Assembly (NCBI GenBank): GCA_964020975.1
Contig: OZ026625.1
Span: 9,626,742-9,690,741 of the forward strand
Source of the DNA: Hermodice carunculata
Lineage: Eukaryota; Annelida; Polychaeta; Eunicida; Amphinomidae
DNA: 64,000 bases
Direction: 5' to 3'
Each line of letters starts with the position of its first letter. The stretch's first letter is position 1. Below are positions 1 through 14,947 of the stretch, in pieces. Under the pieces are notes generated by a model, which was not told where the DNA came from, did not search any database, and was given only the letters and a program-made list of their open reading frames with translations. Position numbers and translations under genes: made by a program.

Positions 1-506
1 ACTACACAAATGCGAGTGCCTGGCCGTAAAATCAGCATAGCACGAGCGTAGCTATGGACGGGAGCATACAGAAGGTGCAGCCCGCCGCAGGCGTGCAACC
101 GAATGTATCCGCCCGCTGCACCGGTACGCGAGTTCTACTGAAGGGTAGGTACTTTCTCAAGTGTTTTCTATCTATCCCATGTATGTGTAGTCCGGTGTAG
201 CCGTAATTTGAAATAAAATGTTACTTTCTACTTATAAATGAAGTTTTCTTCACGTTCTGACAAAATAGTGCATTGGCGGGTGGCTCGATCGCGTGCACAG
301 TGCCACAGTGCCACAGTGCCACATTGTTGATCGCCAATAAATGCAACACGATATACTTAGCACCGCACATGCATCGGATAAAACTTGCATCTTTATAGCA
401 TGACCAATTATTGTTACAAACAGAGGTAACAGTTCCGGATAAAACAGCCTATTGTATAATTACATATAAAATATTTCTTTATATATTGTGCAAAAACTGT
501 GCGTTT

Positions 507-674
507 TTTTGTTTTTTTTTGGGGGGGGGGTTGTTTTGCTTTTTTTTGTTTTCTGTTTTTGTTTTGTTTTTTTTGTTTTTTGTTTTTTGTTTTTTGGGGG
601 GTGGTGGTTTTGGGGGGTTTTTTGGGGGTTTTTTTGTTTTTTTTTTGTTTTTTTTTTTTTTTTTTTTTTTTTTT
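507..674 (+). repeat. T/G homopolymer block
   Basis: Runs of T broken by short G and runs of G (10 G at about 521-530). Open frames across it on either strand are low-complexity shadows. Similar blocks lie at 30238-30460, 48355-48470 and 54436-54478. Confidence 0.9.
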
Positions 675-1649
675 GTAAATTTCATCAGGATTTGTGTGTG
701 GGACACGTCAAACTGGAAACTATTTTGGCAAATATGCCTTTACGTCTGAGAATAAACAAGTTGTGTAATTGCCTAGTTACATTCGTGTTACTCAGTCAAT
801 TTATTGTGAAAGATGACTTAATGAGATAAGTGGGAAGCGTAATGTCAAAGTATTTTGTAGGAAATTTTGAATTGAATTGTGTTTTATTGACTGCGCCACA
901 TATACAAAGTAGCAATTTGTCACACATGATACATACAGTACAAATTTATGTTATAAAGCAAAAAAAAAATCACATGATACATACAGCACAAATTTTGAGT
1001 TTCAGGAACTAATAAAAGTATCACGTACTTTTATCAATTTCAGCGTTCTGGACAATGGATCAATATGTGCATAGCAAATTTTTGTACGAACAGCTTTCGT
1101 TTGCAATATGACAAGGTTACTGCATGTAAAACTCCACATTAAAATGCCCTAAGGATAAAAGGGTTCGATATCTTTAGCACTTATGAACTATATTTGTTCA
1201 CTGCCGATAAAATACCTAATTATCTTGACATTTTACTTAATATTTTATCAAAGTGAGCTTTCCAATTAAATGATGACATTTGAAATTGCTTCTGTCATCT
1301 ATCATTCCAGTCAATTATGTTACCCGTGCTTGTTTCGCTTACGCTAAAACTAAACTAGGTGTAATGTTGTTAAGATCGGATAATCAGCGTGCATTATTAT
1401 TTCAAAATTGTGCTTGTTTGACCAAGATTGTACAGATTATGAATAGTAAAACGACGCAGGATTGATCTTTGTGGTACGCTGGTACTAACCCGTGAGTAAA
1501 CACTTAGCATTTCAACATCAACATGCAGTGAGAAAATTTTCATAGAGTTTAAAAGGACTTTTGTATTCTATAATAACGTAACTTTTGTTTTGAAAGTTGA
1601 TGATTTAGAATATCAAATGCTTTAGATAGTTCGCGCCATATATGTAATG
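675..1649. other. Gene-free stretch
   Basis: AT-rich sequence with a short duplicated word (CACATGATACATACAG at about 924 and 971). Nothing else was recognised. Confidence 0.5.
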
Positions 1650-2000
1650 GATATTTTCCGTTTTACGTTTCCTGCGTTATTGTCCCCCTATGCCGCATTC
1701 GGTGGCATAGGGGGACATAGAGTAAGTGGGGATAGGGGCCGTGTCGGTCCGTCCATCCGTCCGTCTGCCGGCAGCATATCTCTAGAACCCTTAGACATAG
1801 AATAATGAAATTTATACCAGAGATGCATCATACCAAGGGCATGTGCGCCCTATATTGCTTTTGACCTTGACCTATTTCAAGGTCACATGACCCAAGAACA
1901 TATCAGTTTCTGTGCATCCAGACATGCTGAATACATTGTATAGCTTTCTTCTGTATATTGTGGCGGGGGACATAAATCCTTTGGATCACTGTGCAGTTGT
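1650..2000. repeat. Dispersed repeat with GTCCGTCCATCCGTCCGT head and GACCTTGACC
   Basis: It contains a GGCATAGGGGGACAT start (with an inverted CCCCCTATGCC just before it), a short GTCCGTCC run, 'ATATCTCTAGAACCC' and 'TTGACCTTGACC...AAGGTCAC'. This pattern is common in dispersed repeats of marine invertebrates. No coding capacity is visible. Confidence 0.55.
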
Positions 2001-5000
2001 TTAGTCATGGATTCGATTACAAAGAACTAGGTTCAATGAACAGTCCGGAATCAATATTGAATATATGAAACAATTTGCATTATTGAAAGTACTCACATAA
2101 TTGATTGCAAACATTTTTGCGCTTAGTTATTTTAGAAAACGCAGGCAATACAGAAATCCGACCGTTAGTTAGTGAACCAGATGTTATCATGATTCATGCG
2201 AATTTGAATAACTTGCAATTTTTGTTCAGATGGGGAACGCCTCGACCGTCAGATTTAGCTTAATATTAGCACAACATTATTTAAAATAACATGTTTTGCA
2301 AATGTCTCTGCTTTTGTCGCGATATCCTATCTGTACGTAAATAGCTTTCGGTCGAAGATGGTCAGCAACTTTTAGAACCGTCTATTCTTCAACATTTTGG
2401 TGCATTTTATCTAGTCAATGTTTGTATTCTGTATTCCACCACCTGGTTTGATTTGCTAAATCGCAGTCAATACTAATAGACACACAGTTAAAATGCATTT
2501 TCAATGGTAACTTTATTCTTGATTAATGGCCCATTATCAGATAATATTCTAAGAATGGTTTATTATCTTTTGGTTTGAATAGCAGATTATTTACTGTAAC
2601 TTACGTTTTCTTCATTTTTTTCTTGCCTTGTAGAACGAGGTTCATGATCGTTTGTGCCTTTCAAATGCACGCTTTTAGTATACTGTTGTACTCAAACAGA
2701 TGTACTGTTGATGTGTGTAAATGGATACGATAAATGCCGTTTTCAAACGACTTAGAGAGAGCTTTGGATCTTTTGTATAACGCAATTACAAAGCTGATGA
2801 ATTGTAAATTTTAGGAGGTTTTTTTTTCTTTATTTCCACATTTTAGCACAATTCATCATATATATCACTGCCTTTGCCTCATGAAAATAATGCCCAGTAT
2901 TACGAAATTATTCTCAGGACATGTAATTGCATTGGTGTTTCATTTGTGGTGAATATTTGCGCTGGTTTACACAGTAAACTTCGGTAGACTATTCGGACAC
3001 CTGCCTTTTCATCATTTTAATGCATGGGTTCGTTCGGGTTTGTAAATCTGAGCAGCCAAAGCATAATTGCTGCATGGTCAGACCTATTTATACCGTTGTG
3101 CCGGAGATGCCATTTATCGTGTTGTTATTTACTTTACAAGTATTTTATCTATTATTGTTTCCTTTGTATTTGAGAGCTGAGTAGGAAAGTTATTACGGGG
3201 CAAAAACTACAACACACCAAAGCATAAAGAAATCACGATATATTTGTCGTTTTTTAAGTTTATAAAAATTTACATTAGTCACTATAGATTGCGAACTCAT
3301 CATTTCGAATTTCAATGTGTGATAAACCTCAAGAAAATGTCTGAACAAATTTCGCAATAAATTTATCATGCCAGTGGCTGACATCTTTTTGGGGAAATGA
3401 TTTGTTTAATTTTTGGTATAAAATAGCTTACGGACTTTTTTTCGAGCCGTGCTTCATGTATGTTCCTTTTTGAATATGATATTTTCCTAATATTATAGTA
3501 TATATTTCAATCAAAAACAGAACAGAAAAGAAACATGCATCATACACTCAAGTATTTGCTGAATGCAGTCTGTTCCGTTTCAGCGTGGCCATGAAATGAT
3601 AATTGTTAAGTCATGTATCAAAACAAGTTCTGGAGTTGGTGGTTGCAATTGGTTTTTTTTTTTCTATACTCTTATAATCGCACCTGAATGCCAACAGGGA
3701 CTGTAAGATATATTTACAACATTCAGAGAACTTTGTGCATGATTCAGCTCAATGCGCTTCCCGCATAACAGCAGAATGTTTCCCAAGTGGGTACTCTATA
3801 TATTGTGCACCGGGCCAATACACCTGGCTCCTGGTCTTCGCCTTGTCCGTGTATTTCCGTGAAAAAAACCTGTTGGTTTAAACTTGTTTTATTTCTTGAA
3901 AGAGAAAACGATTGGGGAGCAGGCAATGCCTATATGAACCCCTTGCGTGAGCCTGTTGCTTGCAGACTGTTGGTTTTGTGTTCATCATGACAAGAGCTGT
4001 TGCCAATAGATTGTAGTACTAAAGGGTTATTTATGAGTCAGAAACATGCGTCTCTGACATGATGTACCTATATATTCAATTGACAACAAGTTTTGCAGAA
4101 TCTGTCTTCACTGAAATTAAACTCAAAATTCAAAAATTGTATGAACGCAAGCCTGTTTGGTAAAAAGAGTGGTTTTGTGACATTTTTGAATATTTCTCAA
4201 AATTAAGTGGGCACGTTTGTGCTACAATAATCCCAACATTTGTATCTGTAAAAACGTGTCAGAGTTATTTCACAATTACATTTGTTTGTTTACAATGGTC
4301 ATACAAACATTGAAAAATGGTTGTTTTTGTGAAATTCATAAAATTTGTGAGACTCTTCATTTTTCATAAACATTAAAGAATTATCATTTCTTAGAAAATC
4401 CCTGATGCAGTTTTGCTCTAGAGAATTTTTAGAGTAAATGAGTTTTATTTGATGAAAATCAGAGAATTGGTTTTAGGGAAATACCCATGTGAAACGGATA
4501 TTTTAGAGCACATACCTATGTCAGTAATTACGATCCAAAAGTGGGACATTGCCTTGCGTGTAAACGAGGACAAACAATGTTGTATAGGATCCAGGTTATT
4601 TTGCAACTTGATATAAATTGCAAAAGGAAACCATTTGTTGAAATTTCATTACCCGGGCTTATGATAGACACAAGCACGTTCTCGGAACATGAAACCAGCG
4701 CTTGGCCTATAATATAATTCCCATGGCACGTTACAATATTTTATGATTAATAATCAAAATTAATAATGCGGAAATTATACTCTTATCAGTGGGTTTCAAT
4801 CGATTTCCACCGTAAAATTTGTTGCTATATATTAAATTTAGATGGATTTAATCGCGGAGAGTAGACAAAAGATGAACATGACCACTTCCGCTTTGAAAGG
4901 TGCCATGTGCAAGAAACTATCTCAGATAAGAGACGCAGTAGGACTTCATGATTCAGAAGCGCAAAACAAACTTCAGAACCTAACGAGTATAACGTGTTCT

Positions 5001-5574
5001 TTCATCTAACAGGCGCGTCAGGTGGTAAGAAATATCCCTTATTTTATCATTAGTAGCCCTACTCATATTACGATCATTCGAGTGCTAGTAACGATGTATT
5101 TTTTTCCGGTTTCGTGACACGTGGGAGGTTCCTCATACGGTCTAAAACAACAGATTTTTCTCCAAACAGACAGTCTGTTGATATCCGATGCCTCTGCAAA
5201 ACCAAGGAGGCCACATGTAATAAGAGAGCGCTCTCGAAACTGATATCTTAAAACAACCTGCTTCTATTCACGCCAATTGAACATTGCCTCAAAGTTTGAA
5301 CCAGTGAACAAATTATAGACTTATCGTTCGGTCTATGATCCCTACGTTCGCTGATTTTCTTATACAGTGACAAAACCGTTGATACTTCAGTACCACGGTA
5401 TTTTATGAAGATATATGAGTATAGATTGGTTCATTATAACACATTCATTCCGATGGATAAAGAATGTTGACTTTATTGATTTAATTAGAAGTGTATTATT
5501 CAAAATGTATTTCTGCTGACGTGCGCGCGTTTAAAAAAAATAGGCAAACAGCCCACGAAATATTGATTTTTAAG
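2001..5574. other. Gene-free stretch
   Basis: AT-rich, with short open frames of 60-67 codons that overlap on both strands and show no family resemblance. No repeat family was recognised by eye. Confidence 0.5.
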
Positions 5575-5730
5575 ATTCTTGAAGAGCCCGTGCTCGTTTG
5601 TTGGAAAGTATGTACACTGACCCTTTTCAGGTTAACACAACATGGATTCAACATCTTTCCTTGGTGCGGGTTGGGCGCATTTATTGTGTCCAACCCGCGC
5701 CAAGGAAAGCTGTTGAGCTGGGGCGTGGTA
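5575..5730. repeat. Hairpin-cored repeat, copy 1
   Basis: A 20-bp stem (CTTTCCTTGGTGCGGGTTGG at 5655-5674, complement at 5690-5709, one mismatch) encloses a 15-nt loop with GCGCATTTATTGTGT. The core AGCTTTCCTTGGCGCG...TTGGGCGC recurs at 13.2, 52.75 and 63.05 kb. Confidence 0.7.
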
Positions 5731-8700
5731 TCATTATAGGTATCATCTACAATTCTCAGCAAAGATGCTTTATGTTGACGAGAATTTTTTTTAAAAGATT
5801 GTGACAGACATCAATTTACATCCGGGAGCTTTGATCGGGAAAGTATCAACCAAAAATGTAGTACGCACTCATATTTTATTTTTCTGTCAACCATCTAACG
5901 CAAGCTTCCTTTTTTCATGATTTGCAAAGAGCGTAATATAAATGTGATCGCATGTTTTCGTGGAAACACCGTCACAATTTTACACGGGTATGTTAATGAC
6001 ATCATTGCGACAATATTCCACATGTGAACATTGGTAGTCCGAAGTCATCGAACAGTTGGTTCTCCTTCCGTGTTTGCCGCCTTGGCTTGTTATTTATTGC
6101 ACACTTTTATTGTACACTTCTACAGTCTATGCACTTCTGGTTGGCAGGGCGATTGAATGTAAATTTACCAGACAAAGAGGCATCGGTTTACATATATGAC
6201 TGATAATGATTACTGTTGCCGGAAGAGGTACCTCAGATGGCAAAATATAGTCCCACGTACTACATGCTCTTTTCAACAAAGCATAGTAAACTTGACCCAA
6301 TCATTATCATCTGTCATATGATGACTACCGTCTGCCATTTTGAGTAAATTTATTGACACATTAAGTGATTTTAGTTGTTACGTATAACTTAGTTTCATAG
6401 CTATGTCTGGTCAACTCTGCAGCAAAGAATATGTTTTAATTTTGCTAAGCCAAACTGCAGAATCATAACATACATTATTCTTTCAGGATGATTAAGGAAA
6501 TAGCCTTTGCCTAATAAATATTCTCTCCTTAAACTGTAGAAACGTTAGCATCATTTTGCCCATGAGTGATATAGATTTTTATGCAATTTAGGTGTGGAAT
6601 GTATTCTAGGTTAGTCTGTAAATATGCCATTAGATCACAAATTTAATTTTTTTAAATGTGTTAAATGAAAATTTGCAATATTTATGTCTCGGTCCCAACC
6701 CAGACATATTGTTTTTTCTTGGATTATTTATTTCTTTCTTTCCCTCCATGGCACTCAAATTTGTCCACGCGGAATCTCTGAAACTGCTGCACCTGAAATC
6801 ACCGCATTTGGCACATTGATTCATCTACTTGTGATGTTGTCCATCTTGGAATGGAAAATCATTTATGCAAATTACGGGCAGTTGAAATTTAAAAAGCTTC
6901 ATGCCTTCCAAACTACCATAGATGGAGATACCAATCGAACTTCAATTCAAATGTTTAGCTGCCTTATCGGCTGGATCGACAACATAGTTTTCATTGCAAT
7001 CATCCAGATATACCTGAAAATCGGGATGGATTTTGAAGGACAAGGTTAGGGGGCGGTTAAGTTTGCTTTTATGAACATTTGACTTTACTTTTGGCAATGT
7101 TCCTTGTCTCAGCCACCCAGTCCTCTGAGACAGAACGTTCACTTTTTCAGCTGATGATACAGCAAAAGTTTGAATGGCTTCTTTTTATTTTTCTAGTCTG
7201 TTCCTCATGTGGTTATTTTTTTTCTCTTTTTAAGTTCCCTGTACATCTGTACATTGGTCTTTTCAAAATTAGTTCTTCGAGTGCTTCGTTAGAAATAATA
7301 TTAAGATCACTAGTTAACACATGATGAACTGATGTAGATGGAGATTGTTTGTTTCTTTCGATTTCCAACAGCAGATACTGATTTGAATATCATGTGATTA
7401 GATATATCAGTAAGAGTATAATGGAATGTTTTGAAAAACTCGTTTATGGGTGAATAGTGTTGCAATTTGGGGGGCAATAAAGTGAGAGGTATCTCGTATA
7501 AAACAAAGCAGAGAAGATACAGACAATCAGATCAGATCTATTATACATTTTTTTTGTTTAAAAATATGTTGTATTACCATTTTCATGAAAAGATTTATTG
7601 TGATGTTTATGATATCCACGGCTCCTTTTGGGTGTGGTTGAGAATGAATTAATAAAGATAAAGATCTAATCGTGGAATAGTGTCAGAGATTCTTTTGACT
7701 CATTTAAATTTATAGCCCAAATCATACCCAATTCCATTTGCCAATAAAGGTCCTTTTTCCCGGCGCATTGTTAAATCATATTCAGTTTTCCAGTGAACTG
7801 GAACTGACCTTTTATGACTTTAACTCGGTTTTGCTTTTTTTTAGAAAAATGCCTGCCACAAGTGTCTTCTTTTTTAATAAACTGTTGTGAGATGACAATT
7901 AAACCCAAGATGTAATGGTCTTCCAGTGTCCCCAACATACTGATGTCCGCACGCTTGACTTTAAAAAATATAATTGACATTTTTTTAATTTGCAAACTCA
8001 AGAAGCTACAACATCTGGAGAAAAATGTAATTTTTTTAAACAAAGTGGACTTGAATTTTGTGTGTTGTCTCAGAATTGGACATATTTTTGCATTGTGAAT
8101 GTCGACAGTGTTGAGCTTGTATTTTTTTTTTTTACTTGCTAATGGTTTTCCATTAGGCAGGTCTCCAACAGAGCAGCAACCTAACTCTATTCTGAGGTCA
8201 GACAACGTATTTGTGGGTCTAAAATAATGGAAATCAATTCTTTATGAAACGACATAACGGGATTACAGAATATTGCGTTTTGGTGTTCCTTGATCTCAAA
8301 AACAAACAGGATCCACTGGACTGGCATCCGAATGCAAGTTTCCCTCAGGTCCTTTATTGGGGGATGTACATGTGCATTTTTGTTTTGAATTGATATAAAA
8401 TTATATAATGTGCACCCTAAATCAACTCACACCGTCGAAGCCATGAACCATAGCAAAATGTGGGTTTTAAACTGCAAATAGTATGTCATTGCTGCCCAAA
8501 GACAAAACAATACAACCCTTGTATTTTGATCTAGACCAAAATAAAGCCCTTAGTAAACCTTCAAAATCATATTCGACCATAAAATCACTAAAAGACCCAT
8601 GCATTCATCAACCTCAAAAACATGCTCACATTAAAAGACCATCACAACACACAATTACAAATATTGACATTTTATAATGTTAACATAGGGACTTGTGGTA

Positions 8701-11404
8701 GACCAAACAAAGGCCACTTCATGAAAAGAAAGGGGACAAAAGTTGAACTGTTAATCATGTGTGGAATGTAATGAACACTGTAACACATATTTTATTAAAA
8801 ATTCATTTCTAAACAAGGAACACCTGAAACAAGAGCTTCACTTTACTAAAAAATTCACAAGCTTCAAGTAGTTCAAAGTATCAAAGAGACAATTGCACAT
8901 AGAGATTTGTTGGTCTTTTGCGCGTGTCTTCTCTAATCTAAGTCAGAATTTGAAACGTGTGATGAACGCAGTGTTACGCAAATGCTTTGTATTTGACAAA
9001 TATGCTTCATTTAAGTGAATAACATTTTGCACAGACTACCTTGTCTGTAAGATGATTAAAATGTTTGTTTCTTTGCTTTGTGCAATGCCATACCCAAACA
9101 TAATTATCCAAGCTAAGGAATTGTGGCTGCTTTGCCATGCATCATGTTGATACAAAAACTTACTCACGAACGACTATTCCATTGATCGGAGAGTATGAAA
9201 GAATTCTCTTTGTGCATTTTCATATGGGATTCCTAACGTTAGCATATATTTGGCTTGTGACTGTGTGATTAATTAGTCCCCACTGTCGGTGGCAAATCAT
9301 TCTGATTTTCCGAGTTGTCTTCAGTGATGTTTTATGTTCGGTATGACTTGATTTGGCGTATGACTCGATGCTTTGATTTCAGATACTTTTACTTTGTATT
9401 CCATGGCAATGAGAATATCTTTGTGCTATAGTATAGCTTCATGTTACCAGCATTAACTTTAATGTTAGTTTAAAAAGGGAACGTCTTTTCACAGTCTAAC
9501 TTTGAATGGCAAATAATTTGTGTTAGATACAATACATGGTTCTTACCAGGAAGTCATTTATTACTTAGGAGATAAATCGCAAGTGGGGCCAAACATTAAC
9601 TCTTGTCAACCTTGGAAGACGATCACCAATGAACCGTTACGATTTGGGTATCCAAAGAAAACCCATAATATGCTGAATAACGGCGGCCACGGAACGTATT
9701 ATGGGATGGGATGTCTTTTCGTGAAGTTTGTTACGTGCGTAGATCCAGTAGTGCTATATAATATATCCCCAAAATCATATAAATACGAATAACCTGATAC
9801 ATTATTATTCAGTGGTTTACAGTGAATATCACACACGAGGAAAGTGGTTTTCCACCTGATTAGCGCCTCCTGCAATGACAGCTTTCATCATGTGGAATAT
9901 TCCCAATGGTCCATTTCAAACTGTACAATGACGAATTTGTTACTTTTTTGTTCATAAAACGCAACAATAATAATTGTATATTTGTCTGGTATATTTCGTA
10001 CCTTACGACATAATGGGAACCTGATGGCATGAAGGTTTCATCTTTATCCCGGAGGTTACATTCAAGTAACAGATGTCAGCCTTCAACTGTTTTGCTGACT
10101 TTCTTGCCTCTACGGTATTTCTTAAAGTCAAGTTCCTTGTTCCTTTACTTTGTGGCTACTCAGCATTAAAACTTCAAATCCGATCATATTTTCACACATT
10201 GTACACAATCTCTGAGGAACTGGGATCATTAGTTTTTTATCCATTTTAATTGGAAACATGTGAACTGAAAGCCCAAAGTCTGCATTTCCAATTTTCCATT
10301 TAGTTTTCATATGTTGAACTGACATGTAGTTCAAGGTTAGGTATTGTTTTGTAACGCCCCTGCGTACATAATAGTTTTTGCATTCCTTTTAAGGCGCCGG
10401 CACTTACCTGAGACCTTCAAATCAGTGAAATTGAGCTTTTGCTACTTTTGAGATGATGCCGTTCTGATCTTTACCCATGCTAAAAGTTTCACTGTAACAT
10501 CTTTATTTTCATGCAAAACCTTTAGATGAAAATGTCCTGCTGCTTTATAGTGTCAATCAGTTAGATGACTGTTAGATGTGGTAACAAATGATGATGTTTA
10601 GATAACCATTCACAATCAAAGTTCCACTGGCCGTGTTTTTACAGGTAAGCGGATTATTTCACAGGTGACTGATTAGAACCACTATATTGTTTTCTAAGTA
10701 ACTAGGTCAAAGTTATGACAGAGGTTAAGAGATCAGCATTTAGTCATCCTTCTTAATGGCCCGAGCAGATGTCATTTGTGAGTAATTAAAGTCAGCAAAT
10801 CTCCTTGGTTATCTTCGGTATTGAATAGCTCAGATATATTTTTTACAAGACTTGGTCATTTTGAGACAGCGTCACTAAAAACTGGATGGATGAGTCTTGA
10901 TGAAATTAACGGCTATGTAAAGACAAGATTATAAATTAGGTTACCATATTATTGTTTGGCAATATTCCAATTTTAAATGCTACTCTTTGAGCTCCAAAGT
11001 GGGAAAAAATATCAATGCCAATTGCGAATACTTCAAAATTCAATAAAGTAAAAACCATTCCTTTTAACGGAAAGCAAAAAAATTGCAAGTTAAGTTATAC
11101 TATTGTCTTTACATGACCGTTGATTTCAAGCTTTTTATGCAAAAGTTTTGTTGTGATCCTTTCTCAAAGTCTAAATCAGAATCTTGAATAAAATACCTTT
11201 CAAATTTTACAAATTTATCTTTGAATATTTATTGTTACACTCAAAGAAACTACACATATTGACAAAACTAAAAATGTATACATCGATGGGCTTGTATCCA
11301 AAAATAGAGACGCAGTGGCAATTTATGTACCACTCTGTTATATGTACTGTAAGTAAGAACAGGCACCTTAATACATACCAAGGCTGATCTGAAGTTTTTG
11401 TCTC
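5731..11404. other. Gene-free stretch with two unexplained open frames
   Basis: Frames of 121 codons (6684-7049 +), 144 codons (7771-8205 -) and 90 codons (9520-9792 +) occur. None shows a recognisable motif. The 90-codon frame has an unusual NGGHGTYYGMGCLF segment and could be a decayed exon or element. Confidence that any is coding is low. Confidence 0.35.
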
Positions 11405-11903
<499 letters not shown>

Positions 11904-12160
11904 CCAGAGATTTCGTTCTGTAACACCTTTATGTGTGTCTGTCAGTAAAATATAATTGAAGTGGAAAAAAAAAGAATAAAGCATGATCATACGAAATACA
12001 GAAACATTTTACAAACAACCCTCGTTCTTATTTTTTATTATTGCCATCTTAAAGTTTGCCATGCCAAAATATAATTACAATATCAGATGCCTCTCAAAAC
12101 TGACTATATTGAATTGTCACCAGAACATTTACCACGAGGTTTTTCTTTTTAAATTACAAA

Positions 12161-12302
12161 AATATTCATCACTTTTGCCTATATTGTGTATGTAGTGTGA
12201 TGTAGTACGCAACATTTCCAGGGGAGGGTAAAAAATATTCATCACTTTTGCCTATATTGTGTATGAAGTGTGGTGCAATACGCAACATTTCCAGGGGAGG
12301 GT
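12161..12302. repeat. Tandem duplication of a 73-bp unit
   Basis: Two copies of AATATTCATCACTTTTGCCT...CATTTCCAGGGGAGGG start at 12161 and 12234 and are nearly identical, suggesting a recent event. Confidence 0.85.
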
Positions 12303-13059
12303 TGTCTTCCTGAGTATAGTTTTTCGATGATACCACTAATTTATCAAATATATTAATTTGTATGCTATCTTTATGTGTGCAGTCAGGAGAAAGATCACAA
12401 GTAACAATCACAAATGTGTTTGTCATGATCACGAAGACTATGGTAACTGAAAAAAACATTGAGCCCATGTCCCAATATATCAAAGATTCTGTAAAAAGTT
12501 TTTGAGAATAATGGTCTTAATATATTGCAAATTATGATCCATGAGAAACATTTAAAATTTGTTTCATTTCATAGGTATCGGCTTATATATTGCTAACAGT
12601 TGGTAAAGGCCCTTTCGATACCGTTTCATTGAACTTAAATAGCACAGGGTATTCACAAAAGTAAGACACGTCTCTTACTCAAGCACAATAAAATATGACA
12701 AATGTTAATTTTATGATCAAAAGCTTAGATATATCTTCCTTTTGTGCACATTAAGAAAAGAGAAAGTTTTTTTCGCAACCATAAATGCAATAGCAACTGG
12801 TACATCTTTGTAATATGTGGGTGTATATATACTATTGCTATAATCATTATGTTCTGCGAGCTCTCTGGAATCTGCGAGCTCTCTGGAAGGCACATGGTCA
12901 TAGTATTATTAGAATGCATGGAACGACTATATGCTATTTTCTTTAGTATACTTTTTTTGTTTTTTGCATTCTTGACAGTGGATATTGTATCGGCGAGCAG
13001 TTACGTCATCTGATGACCAAACCATGATTCCAGCAGCTCGTTTGGTAGCATTATCTGAA

Positions 13060-13310
13060 ATATAAGGGTAAACAGTGCCAACCGCGACTACTCTCAAACT
13101 ACTTATGTCGAACTTGTCTGTACGATCATCAGGATACTAGATTACTTTTCTTTGTGAAAAGACCTTTCAGTTAAGTACCAGCATTTATATACTTTTAGAC
13201 AGAATAGCATATGTCAACAGCTCTTCTTGGCGAGCATAGTGCACAATAGAGGTGCCGAGAAAATCTATTGATCCACTCCAAAATGTGGCACTAAATGAGT
13301 TAACACGAGA
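13060..13310 (+). repeat. Hairpin-cored repeat, copy 2
   Basis: It shares TTTGTGAAAAGACCTTTCAG, AAGTACCAGCAT, GTCAACAGCT and, downstream, CCACTCCAAAATGTGGCACT with the copies at 52.6 and 63.0 kb. The hairpin core is diverged. Confidence 0.55.
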
Positions 13311-13860
13311 AATTAGCAATACTGCGTATCCACTTGGTACGATGCATCGGGTTAAAAAAAATACTAAGTCCCCCCCCAATTACGCTTGGTGTCCTGCCTT
13401 TCTTTGTCATAAATGTGCGGTCACGCTTAACATGATAGACCCGCCACAAAAGAAGCCAAGTATTGGCTTATCGTGTCAATCTGCATGGCAGAGATGTACG
13501 CAACTACTTCCTGCCTTTCATGTAGTGGAGGAAACCGAACAACTGGGAAAAAACCATTTTATACTGATGGAATGGTAGCAACACTCTCCAATTACGTCCC
13601 CGGCTTATTGGCGATCCCGGATTTTGCCAAATGGCAACAAGACGTCACTTAGGTGGCCAGTACACAGGTTTGATGATCGTATCTATGTGGAGTTATTTGT
13701 TCTCCTTTAGAGGGAGCATTAACCAACATAGTTATCAAGTGTTTCATTGTTACTATTATCATCAATCTCTTGGGCCTTCTAGAAACAAATTGGGGATACT
13801 AAATTATGGCGAATAAACAAGTTTGCCTGAGTACAAAGTATGCAGGTCAAAATGCACTAG

Positions 13861-13920
13861 GTAGACAGACAGACAGGCAGGCTGACTGACTGATTGATTG
13901 ATTCATTCATTCATTCATTT
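13861..13920. repeat. Drifting tetranucleotide repeat
   Basis: Successive units are GACA, GGCA, CTGA, TTGA and TTCA, each repeated two to four times. Confidence 0.85.
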
Positions 13921-14094
13921 TAAGAGGATGACATGCAAAGCGATAGTTATTTCCCAAGTGGCCCACAATAAGTATGTACGTGCAAATAAAACATTTTCAA
14001 AACTATTGTAAAATTATTTAGCAAGCATTACAATTTTTATGAGAATGCCAATCACCCTGTCAGAATGTCAGTCAAAACGCCTAAGAGGGTCTCA

Positions 14095-14720
14095 ACATCA
14101 TTGTTCCATGGTACTTAATGGTTTGGTTTATTTATTTCGGTTCGAAATCCTTGATGGTGTTGCTTGTTTTGTCTAAGCTAAACTGATTCCACAAGAGAGA
14201 GCCACGGTGTGCCCAGCTGCTTTTCAATTTTTCAATAAGAGGTATAGGTACCGTGATATTCGTTTTGCAAGAAAACTTAGTAATGCGGGACTGTGTATCA
14301 GAGAGAGGGTGCGCCAAACATGGGACATAACTGGGCGTCAGACCATTTAAGCATTTATGTACAACGGTTACTGTGTTGAAGTCAATATTGTCACTTAACG
14401 ACAGCTAGTTCGGTTCTGTGAAGTAGTTTTGAGAGAGGTCTATTGATTTGAGATCAAACATGAAATGTATTTGCCTTACCTCTTTTTTACTTTTCCTAAA
14501 TGGTTTACACGTGGGCTGCCGCCCCCACACACTGCAGCTGTATATCAGATGAGGGAATACGTATGCCTAATAAAAAGGACTCTTGCTTAAGCACGGAGGA
14601 AATGTTTAATGCGCCACAAAAAGCCAAGAATGCTGCCAACCGCTTTGCACATTTCATCAATTGGTGCTGACAAGGAACTGTGGTTTTCAATACGTACGCC
14701 GAGAACTTCATCCTGCTTCA
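14095..14720 (-). mobile_element. LINE C-terminal fragment
   Basis: The minus strand reads VLGVRIENHSSLSAPIDEM and VGSILGFLWRIKHFL in one frame, later TNITVPIPLIEKLKSSWAHR and GSLLWNQFSLD (14317-14132). These match the post-RT region of Jockey/CR1 LINEs ('LG-[VI]-x-I-D', 'RG-x-x-LWN'). Frames change at least twice. No RT catalytic core is present. Confidence 0.7.
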
Positions 14721-14814
14721 CTGCCAGGAAGTCAGAGCGAGAAATAGAGTATTATGATTGTGATGATAGCAAACGGTTATGAATAATATACAAAAATAGG
14801 GTTTCTGTTCAAGC

Positions 14815-14947
14815 TATCTATCTATCTATATATCTGTCTGTCGATCGATCGATCGATCGATCTATCTATTTGTCTGTCTCTTTTGCTGGCTGGCTGGCCA
14901 GCTGTCTATCTGTCTGTCCGTCTTTTCCCCTCTCTCTCTCTCTCTCT

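Noticed and set aside
411-829. Open frames rich in Phe/Gly/Cys or Lys/Pro across the T/G block
   Set aside because: Produced by homopolymer composition; the same kind of frame appears on both strands at 30.2 and 48.3 kb.
6684-7049. 121-codon + strand frame with hydrophobic segments
   Set aside because: No recognisable domain, overlapping frames on the other strand, and AT-driven Ile/Phe richness; coding status not supported.
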